64,000 nucleotides of DNA. It comes from Cunninghamella blakesleeana. Taxonomy: Eukaryota > Mucoromycota > Mucoromycetes > Mucorales > Cunninghamellaceae. The notes below the pieces were generated by a model, which saw only the letters and a list, made by a program, of their open reading frames with translations, did no database searches and was not told the origin of the DNA. A program made the position numbers and the translations under genes. The stretch spans positions 1,030,501-1,094,500 of the forward strand of contig JAFCIZ010000004.1 of assembly GCA_017871115.1 (NCBI GenBank). The letters are read 5' to 3'. Below, one piece after another: positions 11,305-25,759 of this stretch (its first letter is position 1; every line of letters starts with the position of its first letter).

Positions 11305-12872
11305 CTATTGGTTAGCAGGAGTAAATTTCTTAAGACGAATAGAATGGATTTTAATGAAACCATCAGCATCTTGAGGATTATAACCACCTTGTTCATCCAT
11401 AGAAGATTCTTGCATATCATATAATTTAGCACCAGGGCCACTGGCAATACGACCTTCAATAATAGTGTTACCTTTATATAATTTAACTTTAACTTCACCT
11501 GTTACATTACGTTGAGAGAAAGCAATGGATTGGTTTAAGAATTCACATTCAGGGGAGAAGTAAAGACCATTGTAAAGGGCCTTGGAATAAGGTACAGTAA
11601 TGTTTTGGTCACGTAAAGCACGTAATTGACCATCTAAAGTCAAACCTTCTAAATCTTTATGGGCAGTTCTTAAAATGGTACCACCGGGAGTTTCATAACA
11701 ACCGCGAGACTTGACACCAATGAAACGGGATTCAACAATATCAATACGACCAACACCATTACGACGAGCAACAGTATTTAAGTAAGTGAATAAGGCAACG
11801 GGTTCAGTTACTTCAGTACCATCATTGTGATTAACAACTTTAACGGGAATACCTTTTTCAAAAGTAATAGTAATACGTTCAGGTGTGTTGGGTGCATCTT
11901 CAGGATCGACTGTTAATTTCCACATATCTTTAGGAGGAGTGACGTTAGGATCTTCAAGAATACCAGCTTCATATGAGATATGGAATAAGTTTTCATCAGT
12001 GGACCATGGTTTGGCAGCAGTTTGAACAACAGGGATACCTTTTTCAGCAGCAAAAGCTAATAAATCTTTACGACCAGCGAATCTTTCAAAGAATACTATT
12101 TATTTATAAATAAAATGAAATAAAATATATAGTTAAAGTTAATACAACCATGTAAGTAAAAATAAATAAACAAAAAAAATTTTTTTTTTTTCACGCGTAT
12201 ACTTGATTCATTCTTTATTTATTTCTCCCTTTTACTCTTATTATCCTTTTGTTTTTAAATAAATCCAATATAAACTCTTTCTCTTATTTATATTTGAATG
12301 ATAATTATATTTACCAGGTAATCTCCAGGGAGCAATAACTTCAATATCAGGCTTTAAAGCATAGTAGGCTAATTCGAAACGAACTTGATCGTTACCTTTA
12401 CCAGTGCAACCATGAGATACATATTGACAACCTTCACGAGCAGCAATTTCAATTTGTTTACGAGCAATAACAGGGCGAGCTAATGAAGTACCCAAAAGGT
12501 AAACGGATTCGTAGATAGCGTTAGCTTGAATAGCAGGGAAAATAAGTTCTTTAACAAATTCTTCTTTAAGATCCTATATAATTAAAAATAAAAGTAATAA
12601 TAATAAGAAAAATGAATTTATTGTCATTATAATTATTATAATGTTCTTTTCTTTTTCTTCTTGTGATTATATTTAAAATTTACTTCAACAAAGACTTTAG
12701 AAGCACCAACTTTTAAAGCTTTTTCACGAGCAGCTTCAAAATCTTCTTCTTGGCCAACATCAGCGATATAAGCCATTACTTCATAACCTTGTTCAATTAA
12801 CCAAGCTAAAATACATGAGGTATCAAGACCACCAGAATAAGCAAGAAGAACCTTTCCTTTTTCACCAGACAT
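11305..12872 (-). CDS. ARG1: Argininosuccinate synthase
   Basis: Joins citrulline and aspartate with ATP to argininosuccinate, the next-to-last step of arginine synthesis, in the cytosol. Three exons: 12684-12872, 12315-12573 and 11305-12095, joined to 412 residues, the normal fungal length. The N-terminal PP-loop ([12 protein letters not shown], residues 9-20) binds [18 protein letters not shown] and the later [19 protein letters not shown] motif are family signatures. Stop is TAG. It diverges from ARG5,6, and the 655-bp region between them holds a Gcn4-type site. Confidence 0.97.
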
Positions 12873-13527
12873 TGTTTTGTATAGTATTTAAGTTTTTATT
12901 TTAAGAAAAATAATAAGTGAAAAAGAGAAAAGAAAAACGAAAGAAAAAAAAGAATCCTTTTTGTATTAAAATTAAAGATAAAAACTCCGCGTTTTTTTTT
13001 TTTATCTTTTACCATATTTTGACAGCCTATAGACTCCGATTTGGTTCAAGATATTTTTTTTTATCGAGCAAATCAAGTTACGATTCCCCACAATAAATAA
13101 AAAAAATTAATATAATATGGAAAATCATTTTTTATGGTATTTAAAAAAAGAAAAAAAATAGAAAAAAGCAGAATGATAAGTTGATAAGTTGTATAAAAAA
13201 AACATGAAGACTGTTTTTCTTTTATTTATTATTTATCATGTTTAAAATAAATAAATATTGATTTTTTTTTTTGGTATAGATTTTTTTTTTTAATCCGATA
13301 TATTTTCTGTGTGAGTCATGGTGTATGTATATTAACAACAAGTCACTGTCATCATAAATGATCAAAAAAAAATTTCCAAGTTGAAAAAGAATTTGATTTT
13401 CCTATTTGGGCAAGATATAATTTTTTTTTTGTCTTATCGGCACATCTTTTATTTTCTTTCCTTTCTCTTTTCTTTCTTTCCTTTTTTTTTTCTTTCAAAC
13501 CATTTATAATAGTTTCTATTTTATAAA
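12873..13527. promoter_or_regulatory. Shared divergent ARG1 / ARG5,6 promoter
   Basis: 655 bp between two divergent arginine genes. It contains ACTCCG at 12984-12989 and again at 13033-13038, T-tracts, and a consensus Gcn4/CPC1 site at 13312-13318. A pyrimidine-rich leader precedes the ARG5,6 start. Joint control by general amino acid control is inferred from the site and the gene content. Confidence 0.65.
13312..13318. promoter_or_regulatory. Gcn4/CPC1-type site TGAGTCA
   Basis: An exact match to the TGA(C/G)TCA consensus, 210 bp upstream of ARG5,6 and 440 bp upstream of ARG1. Fungal arginine genes are classical targets of this bZIP factor under amino-acid starvation. A single 7-mer can arise by chance, so the call rests on context. 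Confidence 0.6.
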
Positions 13528-16567
<3,040 letters not shown>

Positions 16568-17209
16568 TTAAAATATATTTAAATGACAATAATTATGATC
16601 ATTAATATATATATCAACCTTTCATCCCTTTACTCTTTCTTTTTTTGATTTTTTTTATACATTTGTATCACAACTCACATTCTCATTACATTGCTTTTAA
16701 ATTTCTTTTTTTAAAAATATAAAATTCAAAAAGATAAAAAAAATTCATACTAATATATATAAAAATATGAACTTTATAGAATATAATTATAATAAACATT
16801 GTTGTAATAATATTAATAATATATTTTTACATTTGACGATGAGAATATGTTCGTTATCGTTTATCATTATATTCATGGCATTCATTGATTTATTATTTAT
16901 TCCCTTTTTTTTTGTTTAAAATGGTGATAAATAATATACATACTATTGCGTAAATAATTATCAAAATAAATAGGTTATATTTAACCAAAATTAAAAAAAT
17001 GAAAAATGATGGCTATTCCCATTGATATATTTCTTAATACTTTATATATACATATATATATATAATATCGGTGATGCTTGAATAAATTATATTATATTTC
17101 AACAAAATAAAAAATAATAGGTTATAGTATTATTGAATGATTGATATTGATTTTAATTGTATTATTGATGTATATAAAGTTTATTAAATTATTTAAGTAT
17201 AACACAAAT
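16568..17209. other. Convergent intergenic region
   Basis: Lies between the 3' ends of ARG5,6 and NDUFS6. A+T-rich, with AATAAA-like sequences on both strands suited to polyadenylation. No gene seen. Confidence 0.5.
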
Positions 17210-17398
17210 CTAATGATGATGACCTTCAGGTTTTTCGAATCGAATACCACCTATAATTGTAAATATAGATAAAAAAAAAGTTTTAATACATTTATCTTGT
17301 AAATTAATTGTATTGTTAATATTATTTAATATCTAACTACATACAGTAACCACAGGCATGGGCTCCAGGTTTATCCTATGTAATATAATTATATATAA

Positions 17399-17429
<31 letters not shown>

Positions 17430-18122
17430 AAATGTGTCAATGATCACTTTGTTTTTTAAGCTCTATTTTATATATACTTTTATTTAATTTTGTTTTATGA
17501 GCTTACCAAATTAATATAAACTTTAGGATGACCAAGAGCTCCATCGCCTATAAATATATGAATGTTTATATATATTATAATTAGTAAAAAAAATATCAAT
17601 ATTATTATTAAAATGATATAATACTATAAGAATATATAAATGTATATACCTCCATCGCAAGAAACAATACGTTGGTGAACAATTCTAACAGGTTCTTCAG
17701 CAATAAGATCAATAGCAGCCATAGGGTTGGGCTATTATTTCAAAATTATTGAGTGTACATTGTCATATATAATAAATAAATAAACAAAAATAATAATGAT
17801 AATAGCTGTAAGTATATATATACAGTAGTTTAACTTTTGATGTTCCATATATCTATTTTGATATTTTCATAATAATGATCTAAATAAAGAAAACTTCATA
17901 TACCTGAGTAGATAAATCAGTTTGTTCGAAACGGGGACCAACTAAAGCTTCGCTTTTAGGACGTTGACTAGGAGCCCAAGTATTGACATGATTAGGAGCT
18001 TGTTCTACTTGAGGTGCAACTGATTTAGCAGTAGGTAAAAGTCGTAAAGCTGAGTATGATGCTGTTCTCATCATATTAGTACGTAAAGGTGTAGAAACTC
18101 GTAAAACTGATTGAGTTAACAT
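17210..18122 (-). CDS. NDUFS6: NADH:ubiquinone oxidoreductase 13-kDa zinc subunit (NDUFS6)
   Basis: Accessory subunit of mitochondrial complex I that binds one zinc ion. Five exons: 17904-18122, 17650-17731, 17507-17547, 17345-17375 and 17210-17250, joined to 137 residues. A basic presequence (MLTQSVLRVSTPLRTNMMRT) is followed by the conserved region [36 protein letters not shown] (split here by introns), which holds the zinc ligands C...H...C-x2-C. The protein ends in EKPEGHHH. Only exon 1 is long; the rest was rebuilt from splice sites and the frame closes exactly. It shows that this fungus has complex I. Confidence 0.93.
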
Positions 18123-18438
18123 TATGATTGTTTTTTTAAAAGAATTGGTGATAGAAAAGAGTGGGGAGTATTATATATATTCGGTTTAAAAAGAAAAAAT
18201 AGAGGAAAGAAAAACTTTGAAATTTTTACAGACTAAACAACAAAAAAAAAAGATTGAAATTCCGCTTTTTTAAAAAAAATTACAAATGTCGTCACCTAAC
18301 TCATTTTTCTACCTTTCTTCTCTAACTTTTACTTTACTTTTTAACCCCTACTATAGAGGTGTGTTCGTTTTTATAAATATAATTTTAGTTTTTTACAAAT
18401 TAACAATATAAATAGGTTGGAATTATTATTATTTTATT
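18123..18438. other. Divergent intergenic region upstream of NDUFS6
   Basis: Promoter side of NDUFS6 with a TTCCGC core near 18259-18265 next to a T/A tract. No gene seen. Confidence 0.4.
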
Positions 18439-18657
18439 ATGTCAAGACCTAATCTTATAGCCAAGTGAATCGAGGAATTAGATGAAATGTATCCATTGGA
18501 GACTGATTTCTCTAGAGAGTTTGTTATTTTTATACAGGACTGTTGTTTAGACAAAGAGGAAAAAGAGATGTTGAAAGGTGAAGTGTTATATATAGGTGTT
18601 CAAAATACCAGCAAATATGAATTTGTAATGAGGTTCTTAGATAAAGAGCAAGATTAG
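18439..18657 (+). pseudogene. Small broken gene of unknown function
   Basis: An ATG at 18439 opens a 73-codon frame (MSRPNLIAK, TGA, IEELDEMYPLETDFSREF...) ending in TAG at 18655-18657. It is interrupted only by a TGA at codon 10. Codon use and acidic/hydrophobic alternation (KEEKEMLKGEVLYIGVQ, YEFVMRFLDKEQD) look protein-coding, and the stretch lacks the A/T runs of surrounding DNA. After the TGA an internal Met could give 56 residues. I do not recognise the family. Either a decayed fragment of a larger gene or a gene starting at the internal Met. Confidence 0.35.
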
Positions 18658-18921
18658 AATTTAAAATAATGTTTTTTTAAATAAAATAAAAAAAACTCTA
18701 ATTTTTACTTTTTTAATATTAGAGTAATTATTTATTTTAGTTAAAGAATAGTAGTGTTATCATTTTTTTTAAATATAATACACACAAACATATATGTTTA
18801 TATATACATTTAGATATTGTCATCATTATTATTAATATTATTTATTTATATTTGACAGATATATAAAAGGAGATGTATAAATAATCGCAAGTATTAAAGA
18901 ATAGCAATATTGTAAGGTTTT

Positions 18922-19407
18922 TTAGTGTTTTGTGGATTTCCAAAAGTCAATATGATCTTTTACAATTTCATCTTCTAATTCAGGGAATGGGCCATACACT
19001 TTTACGTGACGTTGACCAGCTTTAAACACTTCACGACACTCTAAATTCATGGTAGGATTTTCTTCATTATTTCCAGTCAATTCCAAAAGTCTCTTTTCCG
19101 TAGCACCATATACCAAAGCACCAATACCAGCCCAATAAGTTGTTCCAGCACACATACAACAAGGTTCAAAGGAAGTATATAATGTACATTGATTTAAATA
19201 CTCTTGTGGATAATTGGTATAAGCAATACGAGCTAAGGTACTTTCGGCGTGGTTAACTGTATCCATATTCCCTTGTTCAGCTAATACTTGATTATCAGGA
19301 CCAACCAAAATAGCACCAAATGGATGACGTCCTAACGACATGGCTCTTTTGGCCACTTGGATTGTTTGACGAAGATGCTTGATCATATCATCATGTTGAA
19401 GTTCCAT
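18922..19407 (-). CDS. Cytidine/deoxycytidylate deaminase-fold nucleobase deaminase
   Basis: A 161-residue intronless gene. The zinc-dependent deaminase signature is complete: NHAES (His ligand and catalytic Glu) and EPCCMCAG (PC-x2-C ligands). The PFGAILVG strand before the active site and the FEPCCMCAGTTYWAGIGALVYG stretch are typical of the guanine deaminase / tRNA-adenosine-deaminase-like branch. The substrate (guanine, cytosine or a nucleoside) cannot be fixed from the sequence. Length is normal for a single-domain enzyme. The lack of introns is unusual for this window and may reflect bacterial origin or retroposition, which is not shown. Confidence 0.85.
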   Translation of the reverse strand: MELQHDDMIKHLRQTIQVAKRAMSLGRHPFGAILVGPDNQVLAEQGNMDTVNHAESTLARIAYTNYPQEYLNQCTLYTSFEPCCMCAGTTYWAGIGALVYGATEKRLLELTGNNEENPTMNLECREVFKAGQRHVKVYGPFPELEDEIVKDHIDFWKSTKH

Positions 19408-21420
19408 TATTAAATTGATTTTTTAAAAAAAGGAAAATGAATAATTAAAAAAAGTAGGTCTAATGAAAAAGAAAAGAAAGAAAAATAAATAAAATACTGT
19501 TATTTTAATTTGACAGATTTTTATAGTAGCATATTTTTTTCACACAAATAGAATCAGTAATTGGGAATTATATTCATGTAACACAGAACTGTAAATCAAT
19601 AATACCATTGTTCTTTTTATATCATATGAATGGCTTGGTATTATAGTTTTATCTTTTTTATTGATATAGTATGAAATATACCAATTATACCTTTTATTAA
19701 AACCATAATAAAAATCTTTTTTTTTTTTTTTACTTCTTTTTTATAATGATAGATAAATAAATACAATGCCAAAATGATATTTTAAAATATAATAGGAACG
19801 AATAATACAACAATTAACCTTTTATAATGGATATAAACAATAATGGAGGGATGGACAACAAGAAATAACACACGAAAAAATACTATTCAAAATTTCTACA
19901 ACAGCATAAAGACTCACGGATATAGGTTGGAATATAGTTAAAAAACAATGTAAAGATTTAATCACTTTTTTTAAAAATAAACATATATAAAGGAATAAGT
20001 GAAAGGCTTATTTACCTTAAACTAAATATAAAATATGTGCGATAGGCGCTTTTACCTTCCATCACCTCCGTTCCCAGTATGTGAACTTTTACTTCAGCAA
20101 CTTCTGTTCTAAGTCCGACAACTTCTACTAAAGGTTGTTTTTTAATACCAATAAATTCATGGATTATACATAAGTTAGAAAAAAATGAAATAATAATTTA
20201 ATAGAAAAGATATGCATTTCATTCTAATGTATTAATTTATTCAAATTTTCTTTGTATTTTTTTATTATTTTCCGTTTTATTATAATTTTACCAAAGTATA
20301 TATTATAGATTTAGCATAGTACTTTTTAAAGATGGGCCACTCTATTAATAATATAATTAAAAATTCCTTTATACCCAGCACAGGCTGTTCACAGTAATGT
20401 CAATAATTAATCAACCAAATTATTTATTCTTTTATATCCATAGTATTCCTTAGAAGTGTTTTAATAGATAATCAAGAATATACTGACGATGCAGTATACA
20501 ATTATTATTTGCATAAATGATTGGTATGTTGTGTATAATTCAATTTTGCCTTTGTAAGTATATATATTAACAAGTTTAAAAAATATTTATATAATTGACT
20601 GTTAAGGTAAATATAACCATTAATTAATTTATTATCTATATAGCCTTCGACTACTTGAATTATCTTCTAACGCATTAGCCAATAAACGTCGTAAAAAATT
20701 GTTACTATTATATAACTTTTTCTGTTTTAGAAGCAATATTTTTACAATATACTGATTTAACTGAATAAAAATTCCAATCCTATTTTAATAACAATAATGT
20801 TAATAAAATATAAAGCTTTATTTTTTTTAACACATTATTTTACTTTTTTTCTTATTAACACTTTTTTATTAGAATTGAAGTTCAGTATAGTTTTACTGTT
20901 AATATCAAAATGGATAATTTAAGATTGAAAAAAGGAGCTTCAAGTATTTTATTAGCTATTGGTTTTACTTAATGATGTAATAATATTGAAGTGTATAATG
21001 ATGATATAAAAAAATTATTAATGTTCTATAGATATATTCGATAACTGTGATAAAGAGTGCCTTTAGAGTAAATTCTTTTTTAATCCAACATAGAATTGCT
21101 CCTTCCATCAAAACTACTAACAGGTTATTCTAGTTTTTTTACTTCAATAATAATAAATAAAATATAATAAATATAATGATGAATGGTATATATTTATAAT
21201 ATAAATGATGATTATAAAATAAGACTTTTATTTAATCCCTTTTCCTACGATAAAAGAATAAAAAAAAAGTAATATATAGGGTTGCACTTTCGTACAAAGT
21301 ATTGATTTTCTCTAATATTCTTTTTTCTTCTATATATACACATATTAAATTAAAAAGAGGAAAAAAAAAATACAAAAATGTAATAGCAAAATCATCCAAA
21401 GTCCTTATTATTATTGTTAT
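19408..21420. other. Gene-poor stretch with possible coding relics
   Basis: About 2 kb without an intact gene. Three pieces look like former coding sequence. On the minus strand, 20012-20175 reads NLCIIHEFIGIKKQPLVEVV and goes on to a VHILGTEVMEGKSAYR segment, with less A/T-run character than its flanks. On the plus strand, 20640-20700 reads SLRLLELSSNALANKRRKKL, and 20875-20970 reads IEVQYSFTVNIKMDNLRLKK and ends in TAA. No family is recognised and the pieces do not join into one frame. They may be remains of a decayed gene or mobile element. Confidence 0.35.
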
Positions 21421-22581
21421 TTATCCACGAACATATTTAACTTTTTGTTTTTTAGGTGCAGCAGGTTTCATTTGTTGTTGTTGAGCAGCAGCTTGAGCAT
21501 TCATTTCAGCTAAAGTTGGTAAACCTTGAGCTTTACGTTGTTCATCAGCAAGAGTTTCTACTTCAGCTAAACTGGTCGTTGGAAAAACCATTCCTTTAGG
21601 TAAATTATGTGTTTTTTGAGCTTGAGGTAATCTTTCAGCAATAGCATAAAATAATTGTTTTCCTAGTTTTAAAATAAAAATAATAATAAAATGAAGCCTT
21701 TTAATTATTTTCTCCCCATAAAATCATGTACATATATATATACGATTTTATTATTGTTATATTCATTTATTCCCTCTTACTTGTAGTTACTTGTTGATTA
21801 ATAAAAAAGTTATTTTTTCCCTTTAATTGCACTTTGACACGTCCAGGATTTGCCCAATCGCGAGGATGTCTTTTACCCTGTATAAATTTATGTATTTATG
21901 TAAATTAATTGTGATCTCTTCTCTTTATTATATTTATTTTATTGCATTTAATATATCCTTCTATTATATGTAAATACATATATTATTATTATTACTATTA
22001 TAATTACCTCATAAACAACGGTTAAACCAAGTTCTTGGACGACTACTGCCATATGATAAGCATGAGGATTCTTTACAGCCTTTTCTTTAATAATTTTTCT
22101 ACCTTCAGTAACAGATTTGTCAACATCAATATAACAAGGATATACACATACCCAACTATAAATATATATAAATAAATATAACAATAATATAATAAATAGA
22201 AAGTTAATCTTTGTAACTATTATATAATTTTTTTTTGGTATATATATATTACTCTTTGTATTCTGAAGGATCTAAGCGTTGTACACCATTAGGACCAGTA
22301 GCTACCGTAACATTATTTCTGGAAGTAGTAGAATAAGGAGAAGCTTGAGGAGCGGCAGATGATGGACCAGCACCACCACCATTAGCTGAGAGATGTTGCA
22401 TCATTTTTTGCAAATCTTGCATATTTGGCATACCTTGAGGCATACCTTGAGGCATACTAGATGAAGGTCGTTGGTCATTGTTTGTTGGTAAAGGGAAATC
22501 CATATTATCTATGTCATCATCATCTTCATCCATAAATACTGGATTAACAGCATTTTCTTTAAGCTTATTAAGCATAGACAT
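21421..22581 (-). CDS. SEC65: Signal recognition particle 19-kDa subunit (Sec65)
   Basis: Binds SRP RNA helices 6/8 and allows SRP54 assembly in co-translational targeting to the ER. Four exons: 22253-22581, 22008-22155, 21781-21877 and 21421-21662, joined to 271 residues. The core is DWVCVYPCYIDVDKSVTEGR, then NPHAYHMAVVVQELGL and GKRHPRDWANPGRVKVQLKG, all family signatures. As in yeast Sec65, there is a long N-terminal extension (about 110 residues, acidic, with a MPQGMPQGMPNMQ repeat) before the core. The C-terminal tail ends in a basic AAPKKQKVKYVRG. Exon 1 would read into a stop unless spliced at GA|GTAATA. Confidence 0.93.
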
Positions 22582-22779
22582 GATGAATTATTATTATTAT
22601 TATTTATTAAAGAAAATGAAAGTAAAAAAAAAAAAAAAAAAAGGTGATTAAAAAAGATTTTTTTTTGTATGGAAATTTAAATTTTATTTAAAAAAAATAT
22701 TATTACGGGAAGAGTCACGTTGTAATAAGAGGTGTACTAATGAGCTAATAAATATAAATTACTATTGAAGTATCAATAA

Positions 22780-23290
22780 AAATAAATTAAAACTAATTCA
22801 CAGTTCTATTTGTTCGTTCAATAATTAATATAATTTGATGGTATTGGTAGAAACGAAGGGAATAATCATAGTGTGATTATATATTCTTAGTTTTCATATT
22901 AATCCCCAAATTTTCCATATTACATTACTAAATGCATGGAGGATTGATCGTTGATTACAAAGTCAAATGAAACTTAAATATTAAACCTTTCATATCCTTG
23001 GATATAATTATATCATATACCAGTATTTGATTAATAATTAGATTCCATAATTGATTTATTTTGTTACAATGCAGAAAAATATGTTATAAAGTACTAATTT
23101 CATCATGGCAAAAAGAGTAATTACCAGATTTTTCGATTATGCTTATTGATAAAATATGGTTTATGGACTTTGTTGATTGAAATATGATATCAAACAGTTC
23201 AAATTTCAGAGTATATTTTAACTTGCAAAATTTTTCCCATGTCGTAGCGCTTATATGTTCAATCGATGATGAGATAAATGAGCTTAAGTA
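22780..23290 (-). mobile_element. Relic of a LINE (non-LTR retrotransposon) 3' coding end
   Basis: Reading the minus strand gives TTWEKFCKLKYTLKFELFDI and onward to SFCHDEISTL, a stop, HIFLHCNKINQLWNLI, then after more damage AFSNVIWKIWGLI. This is the layout of the zinc-finger domain found after reverse transcriptase in many LINEs: (C)-x-x-C ... H-(hydrophobic)-x-x-C ... LW, then a W-x-IW helix. The first Cys of the pair is missing and stops are present, so it is dead. No reverse-transcriptase core is visible in the window. Confidence 0.6.
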
Positions 23291-23860
23291 GTTTTAGCAA
23301 AAGTGTTAGAAATAGCATATTCTGAATACAAGTGAGAATCAGTTATTGATTTATCATTACTACCAAAATAAATAATATCACCATATATACTAAATGTTTT
23401 CTTAAAATCGTTAATAAGTTCAGGAAGAGTCACAGTAGGATAGACTACCATGTTATACTTTTCAAAAAACATACCTTCATTTTTAGCCTTTTTAAATTAC
23501 TATTCTTTAGGTTTAAAGTGTACTTCAATATAATTTCTTGGGCCATGATTATTTTATTTTATTTTTGCCATAGTTTATTTTCAAGTAAAGTAAGTCATCA
23601 TCCTATTTATAATTATATCTTCCTTTTGTTTTTTTAATTATTGTTTCAATTGTTTTTCTCAGCTTATTATCACTGAAATCAATAATTTTGAATATATAGT
23701 TATCACCTTCTATATACTTTAATTTTAAAACCTCTAGAGTAGAAAGCTCTGTTAATAGATAATCAAACTGTTCTATGCTGCTATATGCTTCCATAGCAGG
23801 ATTAAAAATGTGGATAATAAAAAAGAAAAGGGGAATGGACGAAAAAAAAGCCATTTTAAA
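23284..23860 (-). pseudogene. Degenerate coding stretch, possibly retroelement-related
   Basis: Two open pieces on the minus strand. At 23603-23854 is an 83-codon frame whose first ~23 residues (MAFFSSIPLFFFIIHIFNPA) would pass as a signal peptide, followed by YSSIEQFDYLLTELSTLEVL. At 23284-23550 is HGPRNYIEVHFKPKE, two stops, then FKKAKNEGMFFEKYNMVVYP and a segment DFKKTFSIYGDIIYFGSNDK reminiscent of the beta-alpha core of an RRM. RRM-bearing ORF1 proteins precede the polymerase ORF in fungal LINEs, and the LINE relic lies directly downstream, so an ORF1 remnant is possible. I am not sure of this. The upstream piece may be an unrelated small gene. Confidence 0.3.
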
Positions 23861-23938
23861 TTCTAAGTCCCGACCATTTTGAATATTTAATGCCTACTTT
23901 ATTTTAATACTAGCTTTTCTTTTGCTTTTTTTTTTAAA

Positions 23939-23971
<33 letters not shown>

Positions 23972-23972
<1 letters not shown>

Positions 23973-25759
23973 TGAGCAAACCTGGTTTACTTCGTAGTCA
24001 AACTCTTATGATAGGTAGAACTGGATCTTCTGTAGTATCTTATCAGGTACATATCATTTAATTTTTTTTATTTTTTTTAATGATTTATAATAATAATAAT
24101 AATAATAATAAAGAATGAACAATATCGTGATGCCATGTATATATATGTCTAGGAAGAAGATGCTCAATGTCCTGTTTGTAAAAGTGATAAATATTTAACG
24201 CCCAACCTTAGATTACTAGTATCGCCGTGTTTTCATAAAATGTTAGCATATATATACATTTATATTTTACTAAGTTTATTATTTGAATAAAAAATATTAA
24301 CAAATATCATTTTTATATTCTTTTTTTAGGTGTGAATCATGTATAGAAAGACTCTTTGGTGCTGGCCCTTCTCATTGTCCAATGTGTCAGCTTGTATTAA
24401 GAAAAAACCAATTCATGTCCCAAATTTTTGAAGATCTCGAAGTAGAAAAAGAAGTACGAATACGAAAACGGGTAGCAAAAGTGTAATATATAAAAATCAA
24501 TGAAAGCAGTATTGATATAATAAATATTTTAATTACTTATCCTCTCTTACTGCTTTTTTTTTTGTATTTAGATTTAATAAACGGCCTGAAGATTTTCCTA
24601 GCTTAAGAACATATAACGATTATTTAGAAGAAGTAGAAGATATAAGTAAGGAGTGAACTATTTTTTTTTAAAAGAAAATTTAATTATGCTAATTTTTAAA
24701 TTTAAAAAATTTCGTTTTTATTTATTCTCTTTTCTAAACAGCATTTAATTTAATGAATGAAGTTGACGTAGCTGAAACAGAAGCAAGAATAAATGCATAT
24801 GAAGTTGAAAATAAAGATATTATCGCAGCTAATCAAGCAAAACTGGTAATAATCACAATTTTGAATTATAATTACACTCGTTATATTAAAAAAAAAAAAG
24901 AAATAAAGGATACTGATTTTTTATTTACATATATAAATTATATTTGTGATTATATCTATCTTAGGCAAATGAATCACGATTCCAATCATATCAAGAAGAA
25001 TTAGAGAAAAAAGAAAAAGAGCATCGAAGAGAAGAATATTTACAGCAGCTTGAAGAAGAAAGAAAACAAAAAGTCCATGAAAAATCCGAATTAATTAAAG
25101 AACTTGTAAGCGAAAAAAAAATAATATAAAATAAAAAAGTGATTTTGTTTATATTTTATTATCCACATATATGCGCATCTTTATTGACTTCTCTATTTCT
25201 TTCTTTACTATTGGGATTGCTATTATTTTTTTTCTTTGTTGAAAGGCATCAACTAATAAATCAGCGCAAGCCATTCTGGCCACGCGACAATCCGCAGCGT
25301 TAAAACGTTCTTCAGCTTTACGTCAACAAACAGATTCTCCTCAACACACACAATCACCAAAATTATCAATGCCTTCGTGGATTACTTCTGCTATGGATAC
25401 AGATCCCGATGGCGATGATTCATTACTAAATGATTTTGATCCCTTGGATTTACAATATACCTATCCTTCAGGATTTCATATTTGGACAAATTATGTTGAC
25501 CCGTAAGTATGCCATTTTTTTTAAAAAAAATAAAATAAAATAAAATGATAGCGACGAACAGCGAGAAATGATATTTTATTTTATTAATTTATTTCCATTT
25601 CATTTTATTCCATATATATACTATAGATCTACAGAATATCTTATTAACAATAAAGCATCCAGAGCCGGTGGATATTCAGCCAAATATGCTTACCAACGCG
25701 CACTCCAAGATGCTTATACTGGATTATCATGCTCTGTAATACAAAGCGAAAATAATTGA
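23972..25759 (+). CDS. TFB3: TFIIH subunit Tfb3 / CDK-activating kinase assembly factor MAT1
   Basis: RING-finger protein that tethers the Cdk7-cyclin H kinase to the TFIIH core, in transcription initiation and DNA repair. Eight exons: 23972-24046, 24153-24241, 24330-24482, 24572-24645, 24742-24845, 24965-25105, 25246-25502 and 25627-25759, joined to 341 residues. The N-terminal C3HC4 RING is complete (CPVCKSDKY ... SPCFHKMCESCIERLFGAG ... CPMC, residues ~31-75). It is followed by RVAKVFNKRPEDFPSLRTYN, the conserved linker, a long charged coiled coil (about 140-210), and a short C-terminal CDK-binding region. Exon 2 uses a GTTAGC donor, but ATG|TGT is restored only by this splice. Confidence 0.95.
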
